Below the pieces are notes generated by a model. It saw nothing but the letters and a program-made list of their open reading frames with translations. It was not told the origin of the DNA and did not search any database. From Litoditis marina (lineage: Eukaryota > Nematoda > Chromadorea > Rhabditida > Rhabditidae): DNA of 64,000 nucleotides. The translations under genes were made by a program, and so were the position numbers. The stretch is from assembly GCA_964036275.1 (NCBI GenBank), contig OZ038433.1:26333485-26397484 (forward strand). Direction: 5' to 3'. Every line of letters begins with the position of its first letter. The stretch's first letter is position 1. Shown here one piece after another: positions 22,701 through 35,100 of this stretch.

Positions 22701-24821
22701 CAAGGTGTTTTGGGGAAAATTTGGGGTTACGAATCGGTTAACAAAGGGGTTAACCAGGTAACCCGGTTAAGGTTAACTGATTGGGTTAACGAATACCGGG
22801 TTAAACAAAGAATTTGCCCTATTTCACACCTGATACTCACTGCGATGTCGCCCTATGCCACAAGTTAATTGGACTATGGAAGTTTTGTATTGCACCGGTT
22901 ATAGATGATGCTTAGGAATAGAAACAAGAAGAGATTACTGAAAATAGATCTCAATAAACAAAAAAATATGAAACAGTGTGAACAACTTACGGACACCCAC
23001 TGTACAACCGCCTATGCAACAATAACTTTTGCGAAATGACACTTAATGAAATGAACATGTGTGAAAGATGAAAGTGCGTTCTCAAACTAAACATCATGCC
23101 GTGTTTCAGTGGAATCTGTTTCATGTTTCGTCTGTCAATAAGTGAAGTGGTTGGTAACCATCGCCTAGCGAGCTTTTTCGATGACCTTTCTCAACTTGCG
23201 AAGTGCGGCGGTTGGTAACCTCTTAAAATACTGAGCCTGAGAAGATAATTTATTTTCCCACGGCCTCTTGCGACGACCAGGTTACCAACAGCTGAGCTCC
23301 CATATCTAACTCTGTAGTCTGATAATTGTTTTTTGGAATACACGGGCTTAGGACTATTAGCCACAGTTTAGCCACAACTTGGCTCTCGATGGCAGTCGGA
23401 GATAATTGGGGTCACAGATAGCCACCAAGTGCCCGGTAATGAACTTACGAGAAGGATACGCTTGAAACTGTTGAAATCATATTATGTTATGGGTGCACTT
23501 AATTTTGAACAAAATATATCATTGAAATCACAAAGTGAAGAGGAATTACAATAACTGGTATACTACGTTCTGTGAATGTTTTGAGATAGTTTAAAGTTAG
23601 TTTCAGAATCAATTATTTCCTGGTAATCGTTATCAATTATTCATGATGGACGTCTTTGCGTGCCAAACCTTCGGTAACTGATTGTGATGACTGGCGTGAT
23701 AATTTTGACACATTTAGACGTTAGTGTAGGTTGGTTAAGCCGTGGCGGGCTCTTTGATGAATAATCATTCATTCAGCACAATCGCTAGATATTTATTCTT
23801 TCACTCACCGCAACTACTCTTTCATTTCGTAGCTTGCTATTTTCCATGCCCACACACAGAGAAACGCGGCTATGTCTATCAGAGTCTTACATCTTGGTTT
23901 TCGTATAAGATTCAGTGTACATAATGAGAGGAAGAATCATGTTCTATGGAAGTTGGTCCTAGTTATTCGCTCATAAGATGTAGTTTTGAATAAAGTTTCC
24001 GCGAATTATGGAAGCAACACAAAGGTTCACTCATAATTGTTATTCTGTGTTTGTAGTTTGAATCCTAGTGGGGTTAGATTTGTAGTTTGAATCCAAGTGG
24101 GGTTAGATTTTTTTAAAACAGACGGTGAAAAGTTGTTGCTTTTTACTAGTCAGAAGAATACTTGAATTTGATAAACAATTACAGTCCACTCCTTATAAAA
24201 GTTCAAACCTTTCAAATGATACATTGCTCATCGAATTCGATCGATATTCAATTTTTGGCGTCTATTGAGTTATTCTTGCAAGGCGGTGAGATTCAAACTT
24301 CAAATAGCTACCGCAGTTATAACAAGCTTGCGACACATGACCCTTCCCTATCCCTAGGTGCCAAGGGGCTTAAATACATTGTGCATAACAATCTCGATCA
24401 TTTAACTGGAACGGGGGGGGGGGGGGGGGGTGATTCGGTATGGTTTCACAGTGCAGTATTTTTTGTAATGAATTTGCATACTATAGTTATAAATTCACAT
24501 CATGAGTATTAGTTATAAATTCACATCTTGATCTGTCGAGATTTTTTTCTGATTATCCATGAGCTTCACATGCTGGCTTCCATTTTCTTGAAATGTGTAA
24601 GCTGTGAACTTACTTAGTGAGTAAGCTCCCACAAATGTTATTACGTGACCACATCTTCCTTAGTTTAGTTGTCATCTTGTAAATCATAATATTTCTCATA
24701 TCTAGATGAAGATGAGGAAGTTGATTCCGACGAGCGTCCTGCCACAGAAGAAGATCCGAATGCGTGTAAAAAAGATCTGAACCAGGAACAGATGGAGATC
24801 TCAGAGGAAACGAGTAATTGA
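19763..24821 (+). CDS. thoc-7: THO complex subunit 7
   Basis: Exons 19763-19906, 20378-20482, 20831-20967, 21137-21203, 21722-21791 and 24706-24821 give 212 residues; human THOC7 is close to this length. The match is clear along the chain: EDVLTRKLLADGEGAGEERR at the start, ARLVRRNRQEYALLARMIEE in the middle, and an acidic tail (DEDEEVDSDERP). THOC7 is a coiled-coil subunit of the THO part of the TREX complex, which couples transcription to mRNA export in the nucleus. The ATG follows an acceptor-like TACATTCAG directly, so the mRNA is probably trans-spliced there. Intron 5 is 2.9 kb and holds foldback repeats. AATAAA lies at 24867-24872. Confidence 0.93.
21968..22062 (+). repeat. Short tandem cluster of CCAACCGCCGCA
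   Basis: CCAACCGCCGCA occurs four times, twice followed by CTATGGTCA or GTATGGTCA. The complement (TGCGGCGGTTGG) appears once at about 23200-23212, so the cluster may be one arm of a loose foldback spanning about 21.9-23.3 kb in THOC7 intron 5. Confidence 0.65.
22612..22806. repeat. Palindromic repeat of GGTTAAC/GTTAACC words
   Basis: The left arm (GGGTAATTCGTTAACCCAAT ... CTGGTTAACCC) and right arm (GGGGTTAACCAGG ... ATTGGGTTAACGAATACC) are inverted copies around a centre near 22710. Shorter inverted flanks (GGTGTGGATTTGAAATAGGGC near 22387, GCCCTATTTCACACC near 22817) suggest a larger element. It is non-coding and lies in THOC7 intron 5. Confidence 0.75.
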
Positions 24822-26164
24822 TTTGTCGCTGTATGTTCTTTTACTTTGTATATACGTGCTCCTTATAATAAATAATACATATTTTCATCCCTTTGCTTGC
24901 TGAAAGGTTGCATACCTTACCATTTATCTCTATTCGTCTTCATGTGTAGTATCTCCCTATCATATTGTTCTACTTCGTTCCATCCAATGATAATCGCAAT
25001 AGCATAGTAGAGTGAGAGATGCGGGGCGCGCGCGTCGCTCGCTTCTCCGCTTTGTCTGCGTCTCTTCGCTTTTAGTTGGTCTCTGACTGCCGTCTGACAG
25101 GCAGGGAGTCATTTCTCGCGCAACGCATTGTACACTAGCTAGCAGCAAACGGTCTCTCATCGATTCATCCCCACTGTCCACTCTCTGGGGCTTCGCTTCT
25201 ATGCGCTGATTATCACAGTTAACTTTCAGCTGATCTATCCTAGTGTTCGTTTTAGTGTCTTATTTGCTAGCACCGATCGATGTTTGTATGATTATGTTTA
25301 TATCTGTTTCACCGAGTATTTCTATACCCACACTGGCCCAGTCAAGTCTTTTCTGAAAAACCTATGCATATGCATACCATGGCCTAAAAAGCCCTTTTGA
25401 GGAGTTTGCAGGTTTTTTTGGGTGGAATAAAGCTCGATACCATAATCAATGTTCTAGCAATTTTTAGAACCTTCAAAGATGTGAGAAATGGAAAAAGGTT
25501 AGCTGTAGCTTCTGACCGTTTTGTTGTGGTTAGCACGAAATATGTCTTTTTCGTCGATATGTTTTGTGTTTTGCTCTCATCAATAAGTCATCCTGATTGG
25601 TTTATAATGTAAACTATATTTCTTCCGCCGTTTCGGATTATCACTACAGTTTAACGCACATACATGTTCTCATTCGTACGGGGAAAATTTGTTAAATCCA
25701 TGGTTAGCACTCGCGTCGCGGGGGGGGGGGGGTTGCTTGCTATCGATTTGCTGCATTTCATCGCCGGCCCATTATGACACCCACTTACTCGCTTTCTCGT
25801 TCAAACTTCACGGAAGTTTCATCTCTTCAATGTCCATGAGGCTCAAACTTGAGCTTTTCATTTGTTTTTCTCTGTCATACTTGAAATGTCCATTATTTGC
25901 TCTATTCGTTATTGACATCTACGTGTTTCTTCATCAATCAATCCGAGTTTGCTCACAATTTCTCATTCACATATTTTAACGGTCTGTCACAATTACTGTA
26001 CGCCATGATGTATACTAAATGTTTATGTCTGCTGTTTCAGGTCGATCAATTGCGGACGTTTCCATGGAAACGATCTGGTTGTTTTTAAACCAAGATTGAT
26101 AGATTTGAGTGCGAAAGTATTCAGTAACTACAGTAACTGCAAAAACAACATCAACTGTGTTATA
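24822..26164. other. Intergenic region upstream of the winged-helix gene
   Basis: The first part is the THOC7 3' UTR with its AATAAA. A locally GC-rich, CpG-containing segment at about 25015-25200 (GGGGCGCGCGCGTCGCTCGC) contrasts with the AT-rich surroundings. It could be the promoter of the next gene; this is inferred from composition only. A G run lies at about 25719-25731. No coding exon was recognised. Confidence 0.45.
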
Positions 26165-29100
26165 ATGTCCTACGAGATGTCATACCACCCCTCCCAACAC
26201 AAGAACATGTGGGGTGTGCAGACCTACTCAAACTTAGGTGAGTTTTCCGGGTGCATTTTCATCGAGAATCGATCTGTTTTGATTCACTAGCCTTATTAGA
26301 AAAATTGAAAGGAATGGAAAAAAATAGAAAACTCTTAAATTGGAAACGAAGTAAAGAAAGTCAGGATCAATTAAGTTGACCTTTATTTACAATCTTAAAT
26401 TCAATTATTTTTTTGAGTTAAAACTTTTTTTATCTAATAAAATTCATTGGGGACAATTTTCGGTTTTTGTAACAAACATATTTTAAGGTAGTTACCCTGC
26501 AACAATGCCGGTCATTGGAGGCAATGTCTATGGTGCTTCCACTCGTCCTATCCACGAAATGCAGCCCCCAAAAGCCGAGTCGATCAGTGGCTTTGGACAA
26601 CTGACTTGGCTATCTGCCAAGGCTGGACTCATCACCTGCAAAAACGAGATGGTTATATCCTTTCAAATGAAGGATTTTTGCGACCAGGTAGATTTGTATG
26701 CGGTTTTTATGTATGCCCCGTGCCTTTTAAATTTTTAAAGCAAGTTTGAGTTCTTATCTGCTCTTAAATCAAACTTGAAACTAAACTAGTTTCCGAAGTG
26801 TGTAGTGTTCGTGAATTGCCCTCAGCTGGCTGCGAATAGGGTATCCACTCGCTGTACCACCTGCTAATCTGGATTCGTACAAGAAAGTCACGAGTCGCCT
26901 CCTGTAGCTTGATTGCTTCAGAACGTAAATGACACAAAATCGATGTTTACATGTATCTATATTCTCCATTATTTCACGTAAAGTTGAACATATGGATTTC
27001 AGATGTTGGTAGATCTGACAACTGTTCTTCGTGAAGGATTCACACTCGGTTTCCAAGCATCTCTGAATGAAACGAACGAATATACGGCTACAATGGTGCA
27101 GCCGCTTTATGGCCAGGTACTTTTTACAATTGTCAACTCCACTCTGCGACTTGATTGCTTTAGATCAACATAATATATGTATATTGTTGGGTTTGTTTTC
27201 TGAACCGAACTCGAGGTGAGTTCGGTTCAGAAAACAAACCCAACAAAACGACAACATGCCGAGGTTTATAGACAGCGGAACATGGAGACTGATAATATAT
27301 GTATTTTATCTGTGTTTAGAACATGGTAAGATATCTGTATACTCATTGCGCTCGTTCAGTATAAAATACTGACTTACTCGAAAACTGTTAGTTATTGTGT
27401 TTCAAATGTTTCTGGAACTTGTTGTTAATATGTTCTAAACTCAATCCTACCACATGTTATTGGAAAATTATTATCTGCTTTTGAATCACACATAGGTCTA
27501 GGTATTAGGTATCCCTATTCCTGTGAAGTGCTTCGTGCGCACATTCCATTTTTTCTAGGATGCCGATGCTGTGTTCACAGAAACAACTGAAGTTGATCTA
27601 GAAAAAGCACGTCCTCTTCAAGCGAATGCAAAAGATGCTTATGATCTGAATAGTGAAGCCATGGCCATTCCGGCTCTTCTGGCCATCTTCCAACGTCATG
27701 GTGCACCCAAAGTTCAACTTAGCAGGTGAATGTGCAGTATACTTAGATCTAACAATCGTGTTATCCAACTTATCGAATGACGAAAGTCGCGAATAATCTA
27801 TCCTATTCGATGATATTAGCATTAAATGAATTGTTCGATCGAAACGTGTGGGTGCAGTAGTATAGCATAAACATTCTAAATATTTATAAAGAAATGAACA
27901 CAATACATAAGCATGTGTTAAATTGCAGCTTGCACTCGCAAATGTCCAACTGTGGCAACGATGAGTTGTTCCGCTACGTGGGGACATCGTCTCTGAAACG
28001 TCGTCAGTTCGTGGAGAGACGCACACACGTGTTCGTCCTGGGAAACGACGACTCTGTTCAACTTCAAGTAGGTTGAAATTTGGGAGATATCATTGTAGTT
28101 GCAGTGTTTTCAAATTGGTACTGTTCGTCTGTTGAAGTGTTGGAGCTTTTCTCATGAATTAGTGCGGTTTATTTGAACCAGCACGCACCACATTTTGTAT
28201 GTTATCTGCAAGAAATCGTGTGCTCTCTGAATTTAATGCATGTGCAATGATCAAAACTTTGGATTTGTATTTTGAACGATAGTTCTGTCAGTTAGTAGTT
28301 AGTCAGCAGAAGTAGAAAACGAATGCGTCCGTCGTCCTATGCATTTATGTATGGTTCTACACGTGGTAGCAATATTTAAAATATTAGCTTGACGATAGTG
28401 ACTACCGTTTTGAACGAGAGATAACTAATTAATTTGGTTGACACTTTCAGTCACCTGCGGTCTATCTGTGTGTACTCCGCCTTGCATCGTATCTATTGCG
28501 TCGCGGTGGGGCTACGGCCATTCAGAGTCTCTATGAGTACTACACTGGACCCGAAATGGCTGTCGATATCAGAGAATGGATTGGAGAAGGTACTGTTTAC
28601 ACATTTCATTATTGCACACTTTCAACTATGATTAACTTACGTTTCAGCTGCTTCTGGAATTTTTCGTTTTGTTCCCGTTCCATGATCTTTGGATATGTTT
28701 TTCCTTTACAGGTCGACAGGACTTTCTGAATTTGATCTCCGCTCACCAGTGGATTTTCTCGCTGTTCCCAAATAGAACCTATGTGTCCGTTCGTCGCAAC
28801 CTACCCCACTTTGACTATCCGAGCTTCATTAAAAAGGTAAGGACTCTACAGAGTGAACTGTGTTTGATATGAAACTGTAACCGCGTTTGTAACGCGTGCC
28901 CACACATCAGTAAGGCATTAAGGTAAACTATTTGGAAAAATAACCAATTTATTTATTTATAAACGCAAAAATTCACGAGTTAGCATGTTGCATCGAAAAA
29001 CGTGAAATCTTTCCGGCAGACCCGGCAGTGGAAACAGTTGCCCGTTTTGTGAATTTTTCTGACTATTCGGACAAGTTTACTGGAATGTGTGCGTGCAGCA

Positions 29101-30959
29101 TTTTTCTTCGTTTAAATTTCCAAATTGCAGGTGTTTCCCCAAATGTGCATCTCGGACAATTCGCGCCCTCCCTCAACTACGAACATGATGATTCCAATGG
29201 GAGGCGGAAACAATCACGGAGGTTCGATTTCCACTTATTTTCATGATTATAGGTTATTAACCTTAACTAGGTCCGATATTATTTTATTTCATTCAACTAA
29301 TAACCGCTGCCATGCTTTCCAAAAGACTAGTATATAATTTATAGAATGGTACTGACTGACTTGTCGAGGACCTATTGGGTCATATATTACTCGCACCTCT
29401 ATGTGGCAGGTTTCTCTTCTCCTAACGTTGCAGCAGTACTGTGATGTTTGCAGGCGTTCCTCGTTCGATAACTCGTTCGATGTCCGCTCATCAGCCTCTG
29501 GGTGGAGGAATGTTGAACCATCCGAACACGTACACTCCCGACAGACCACTCACCCTGTATCAAGGCGGTGCACTCGAGAATATGGCACACAATGTAGGTT
29601 CACAGCTATATGGGCTTGGGCAATAATTATTGCAGAAGTAGTTTGCGTGGTCATTTCATTTGCAACATTAGAACGGAAACGTGATATATCGATGTGGTTT
29701 TCCTGTTCGATTCGGACGGTTTTCGGTATAAGGATTAGGAATCCTATAAGGCGGAGATAGAAAATCATTCCGGGTACCCCCAAATTAAATAGATTTTACT
29801 TTTGTAACTTATAGAAAGCACAAGTGGCACTTGTGCGTTGTAGTTGACATTGACACTATTGTAAAGAAAGATTTAATTAATTTTTTGTCTAGGTGTCAAT
29901 GATTCCTCCACTACAATCGGCTCCTGCCCGTGATCAATGGAGTCCGCTATCTTCGCCTTGGAACCGTGGGGAGCTTCATTCGAGCTCAGTGGGAAGTCAA
30001 GGAATTATTGGATCTCAACCACCGCCAAAGGTTTGTCGATGGTTCATATGTCATATCTCGCAACTAACAGGGTCCGTACTCCAGTAAAATTGTTCAAGTA
30101 GCCAGAAAATTCACAGAATGCGCTTCCTTTCCGCAAATATCGGGAAAAGTTGCATACTCTTCGTGAAAAACGGTAACCTCCGAAGTATTCAAATCATGAA
30201 ACATTAAACGGGTTCCTTCTTCATGAGGTAATCACACGTATGAAAATATCGGCCGACCCGCGCTGGCTACAGAGAATTTTTTCAGTCTATGCTCTTTACT
30301 AGTTCTTAAGTTGGTATTAGTCTCTCAATGCTTTTGTTGCAGCTTTCGAAGAGCGTGGCCGTTCAAACGGACTCTATTCGTTCGGATTCGGGTGTGTGTA
30401 CATGTGGTTGCACGTGCGGGGCACGTGATACTTCTCGTGGCAGTGGCCGGTCGACCAGTCCGCCCAGCCTCGAGAGCGGCAGTCCTTTATCCGGGGAGAG
30501 AATCTCCCCCGGCAGTGGACCCGCCCCCATCGGGGATCGGGCCGAGCCTCAGCCAATCAAGTACTACGACCCGTTCGGCACCGATCAGCTGCTATCTGGA
30601 CTGGCTACATTCCATCTAGGGTCAGTTTGGGCTAAGGTTATTAAAGTCAAACTCGAAAGTCGACTCGAAAGCTCTCGATCTCTAGTCGAACTAGAAGCTC
30701 GAAATTTTCCAAAACTCGATTTTTCACCAAACTCGAAAACTCGAGATTTTAAACCCGATTTACAACCCTAGTTTGGGCCTTTCAAGTTGTTGCATTATTC
30801 TATCATGCTAAACATGCGGAATGTTATCAAGTATATTTATATAGAACTTTTGGATACATAATCACGGAAGTTCCTCTACATATCATGAGTTTTTTCGGGA
30901 GATTCGAGGAGTGAGTGAGCCATTTCTCAAGTTCACTGTTTTCTCTTTCCAGAAACTGA
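26165..30959 (+). CDS. Winged-helix-repeat protein, possibly Egalitarian-like; function unknown
   Basis: Twelve exons: 26165-26237, 26488-26687, 27003-27116, 27559-27725, 27929-28067, 28451-28589, 28712-28836, 29131-29221, 29454-29593, 29893-30030, 30343-30620 and a tiny last exon at 30953-30959, giving 536 residues. Phases close throughout. The first third has a beta-rich segment (LTWLSAKAGLITCKNEMVIS ... DFCDQMLVDLTTVLREGFTL ... YTATMVQPLYG). The middle has two related units (ALLAIFQRHGAPKVQLSSLH ... RRTHVFVLGNDDSVQLQ, then LASYLLRRGGATAIQSLYEY ... AHQWIFSLFPNRTYVSVRR). Each looks like a small winged-helix of the kind repeated in the RNA-localisation factor Egalitarian. The C-terminal half is Pro/Ser/Gly-rich and disordered, with a CTCGCTCG motif. 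No exonuclease domain is present. The family name is a weak guess; the exon chain is not. The end is uncertain: reading through 30620 would extend into a MITE. Confidence 0.8.
27186..27246. repeat. Near-perfect hairpin in an intron
   Basis: GTTGGGTTTGTTTTCTGAAC and its exact complement face each other across a centre at GAACTCGAGGTGAGTTC, giving arms of about 28 nt and almost no loop. It lies in the intron 27117-27558. Confidence 0.85.
30633..30770. mobile_element. hAT-like MITE, family A, copy 2
   Basis: Ends TAAGGTTATTAAAG and TTTACAACCCTA. The interior has CTCGAAA words. It is flanked by GTTTGGGC at 30625-30632 and 30771-30778, a perfect 8-bp duplication. The insertion is 12 bp downstream of the splice donor at 30621 of the winged-helix gene. 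Confidence 0.85.
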
Positions 30960-32198
30960 TGTCTCGCTCTTGCCTCTTCAGTTCACGGAGGATGATGGAA
31001 TATTCTCTTCTGACCGCGTATCATAGACGTGTTTTGTTTACGGGTGGTGTTCTCCCGAGCTTAAATAGTCCTGCATTGCCTGTAGTAGTGTTTTGTATTT
31101 GTTTCCCTCTTCTACCTGTTTATTGGCTTCTAGTCGCTGGCCCCTTTGCCATTCAGCCTGCGTGCGGGCTCATTCCCTGAGATATCACTTACCTCTTGCT
31201 CATTCATCCACTTACCATTGTGCTTTAGTATCTCGTTCCAGAGTTTGTCTAGTTGCCAATCAGATGTACACTTGTCAGCGTCCTCTGTATTATGTGTGTT
31301 TGTCAGTCATTAGTCATAATGGATTGTGTTCTATTCGTGTATACCCGACGCTCAACTATCGTTCTCTCCTTTGCCTGTGACAAGAGATTTGCAATTCATC
31401 CCCACCCATCTAGTGTGATATGTCTACTCGTGATTTGCTTTTTATAATGTATCCGGCCTTTATTCCCTGTTTACTTCGATTTCTAAGTCCGTTTGTTGTG
31501 CCTTCTCTGGCCATATATATATACTGTATTTTCTCATGATCGGTTGCAATCTTCAGTGATTCTTGCATCAGGTACCTACCGTGTATTCACCCAGTTGTTG
31601 TTATTATTATTGTGTTTAGTCTGTATTACTAGTTCAGATTTGTGATGGTTACACCTGCCACTCTACCTGTTACGAGTTATAATCCCTTGGCGGTTGTAGT
31701 TATGAATTGGTCACAGGGAATCACCTTATGTGATGATTTGTAGTGTATCCAGTCTTTCTTTTTTCTTAATCAACTACGCGTGCATGTATTGATCTGGACA
31801 TAATAGAGCTATTACCCTTGTGACTTTTATATGTTGCGATTATGTTTGCATGGGTTTATTTCGTCTCTTATCCTGGCTATGCCTTTGGTTCTCACTTTGT
31901 TACCACGACATATTATATGATCAATCGAGTACAACGAAGTATAACGTTTTCGCGAGTCAACTCTCATTTTATTGTATTCATGTTCAACTGTATAAAAACG
32001 AATAAAACGGCTTTGCCTATTCTGTGGTTCTTGATGACGGAAAATAAGTTTTACCGAGCAGATCTGAGATCTATCTTTGAAAAGCTGGTTGCGATTGTTT
32101 ATACGGGGTTCCCTTATAGTGAGTGATGATTCGGAAATACAAGTAACCTGTTAGCGGTCTGGCTGGTTTGGTGGTAACGGTACTTGTGATTGTAGAAA
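30960..32198. other. Intergenic region between the winged-helix gene and p115
   Basis: AT- and T-rich sequence with pyrimidine tracts (31060-31450) and a short TA run near 31515. Several open frames of 60-95 codons exist on the + strand, but they lack splice-site logic or any familiar motif. I see no gene, RNA or repeat that I can support here. Confidence 0.5.
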
Positions 32199-35100
32199 AT
32201 GGCCTACTTCCGAAGTTTCTTTGGCGGTGGAAATGAGGGTGAAGAGGAGACTGGGGTGGAGATTGTGGAAAAACTGGTGGAACGAATCGAGACATGTACT
32301 GACTTCGAGGATCGTAGAGATGCTCTTCGCGCCCTTCGCAGTATGGCAAAGGTGGGTGAAAGTACGAAGGCCAATTACTCCCCGAACCGAGTTGTTCGAG
32401 GAAGAACCAAGTAGTTTGGTAAACAACCAAAGAAGTTCTGTAGTTGAAAAGAAACCGATCGAAAGTTACGTAAGTCACCAAGTACGAATATGGACTATTC
32501 ATCAGTTTTTAGAAGTTGCTCCTGATTAATTGTCTCTCTAAAGTTCAGTGATACATTTAGAAGTAAGGTTTTTGTGAAAGGTGTTCAAACTAAATTGCAG
32601 CGAGCGATATTATGGTCAGTTCTTTAACCAGCCGGTTCTTTGCTTACCTATCCTAGCACTTCTATTCATAACTTCCACTATCCATATAGGGTGGCTATAA
32701 GCTCTAGCATTTGTATAGATTCTTCCCAAACCAAGTGGTTGGGTAAGAAACTGAAACAATTCTGTAATTTGGAAACCGAACAAAATGTTGTTCTGTTCGA
32801 CAGTGCAGTTGTGTTTTGTGTATATTGTACGAAGACTACAATCTAATTAGGTCACTAAGGAAAACGGTGGTAGTCGACGTAATTATGACAAGGACTATAC
32901 CCAATGGGTTGGGTCTGTTTAGTACTGAACTGTTTTAAAGATATAGAGGTATGGTCTTGCAAATTAACACGCCATTTGTCGGATTGTTCAAATAAAAGGA
33001 GTTTTTTGTTCAAATACCTTCAATTTCATAATTTTTGGTCGAAAATGAGGTGAACAACAAAAGTAACGGTGAACAAAAGTAACGGGGTAGTAACGGAGTA
33101 CAAAAGTAACGGAGATTTACAAAAAAAACGGAGATTTATTATCATTTAGTAACCTAAGCGTCAATAGCGTGTAAACGCATTAATATGAACAATTTAGTGT
33201 GAATGTGTTTAGGAACGTTTTCCGCACTCTTGGTCGTGCTTCAGCCAGCTAGCTTTCAAAAAAGTTACTTAGATAATCCGTTACTTCTGTAAAACTCCGT
33301 TACTTTTGTAGTCCGTTACTATCCCGTTACTTTTGTTCACCGTTACTTTTGTTGTTGGCCCGAAAATGACCATTTTTAACAGGGAAGGTGTCGGTTTTTT
33401 GTCAACTATTCATTCAAGTTTGCCAGTTCATATTCATTCATAAGTGGTGATGAATGTGTCTGTTGTTCAGAAGCTGCGTGTGGCCGTCGGTTCGATGGGC
33501 ATGACGGTGTTCATGGATATTCTGGAGAAGGAGCGGGACAACCACGAGATGATGTCGTTGACGCTGGATGTCCTCAACGCCGTCCTCTCCAGTGACGACG
33601 AAACCACCGACGACGACGAACTGGGCGAACGATTCGCCGAGGTACCATTTCGTGAATTATTTATCGAACCGGTTTTTCGGAAACCCCTCTCATTCCAAGT
33701 TACCTAACGTTGGTAACTGAAGTGGAGAAACTGTAAAAAATGTCACCGTTGCATTTTATACAACGCGAAATTTGGATTCCCCGTTAGGTTAAACGGTAAC
33801 CAGGTAATGTAACGAAAAAGTGGCAGTAGTTTTTCTAAAGTAGGACGATTATGTGGACCAATCCCGACGCATCGTTCCTTTAAACTGTAATTGAAAACTG
33901 TGTTGCAGTTCAAAGGACCGAAGCATTGCGATTGGTTCACAATTCCACATAATCGTCCTCTATTTAAAGTCCTACATAATTGGAAAAAATATTTGTCTCA
34001 ATGTTTTTCATGAATTGCCATCATAAAATCGCAGAAGTTTTCAAAGGCCGGTTAACCCATCTCTTTCAGGTTGTGTTGAAGAAACCCGTCTTCATCCCAT
34101 CACTTCTCTATGCAATTGAACAATTTGATTTCAGCGTTAGAAGGTATTTGTTTTTGTTCTTATTTTTCCATTAGGTATACGGAATTATCTGTTTGATCCG
34201 TCTCAGAGAGCCGCAGATTGTTGCATAATGGTTCATGTTCCAAAGTTAGGACGGTTTTGTACCGATAAAAATATCAATTCAGAAATTTCAAATTGGAAAG
34301 ACTTTTTTATCAACAAACAACCTCTATGAAGTTGTATTCTGGCAGTTACTGTCTTTAACGAGTTTTGTGTAGTCGTCGTGAAAACAAAGGCGTGGCATAC
34401 TGTATATCCTTTTTTGCTGTGTACAAATAATCACTGATCCACCCACGCTGCTACCATGGTTGTAGTTTGGTATGGTGGTTAGCGCCTCAGCTCAGCCCGA
34501 CTAACGTTTGGGCTGGGTTCAAGTCTCATATGAGGCGGATATTTTGTAACTTCGGCATCATACACCAGTAATGTCCGACTATGCGATTGAAAGGAGTCCG
34601 TTTTTAGATTCAAACACGTGAAAATTCGTGATTTTGAATAGAAAATAGACTTTCTTGTTTCCGGCGAAAAAGTAGCCCGTTTCTTGAGTAATTTTTCTGG
34701 TCCAATGTCATTTGTAACCAATGTCAAATGTAACCACCATTTATTAAATGTAGCCGGGTGAAATGGATGCGAGTCAAACTTCTGAGTGAAATTTGGAGAA
34801 ACGTACACGAGTGAGCTTTGATAATTGTTCTAAACAGGTTTAGTCTTATCCATCTTGGTCTTGGATAATATTGTTCTTGGGTGGTTACATTGGACGGTGG
34901 TTACGGTTACATTTGACGCCGGTTACAATTGATATTGGCCATTTTTCTGACTATCTGGACATCTTGACTGGAGTGGGTTTTCAGAATCGGCATCCAGCTG
35001 CTGACGTCCCTTCTGCGTCACCGTGGTCCGGAGGTGCAATCGGCAGTTATGGGACAGGCGACGGGGGTCCCCTGTCTAATAGACTCGCTCCACGATAACA

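Noticed and set aside
30328..30771. Read-through of the last long exon of the winged-helix gene
   Set aside because: The extension past 30620 runs into a family A MITE, and a good donor (GTCAGT) sits at 30621.
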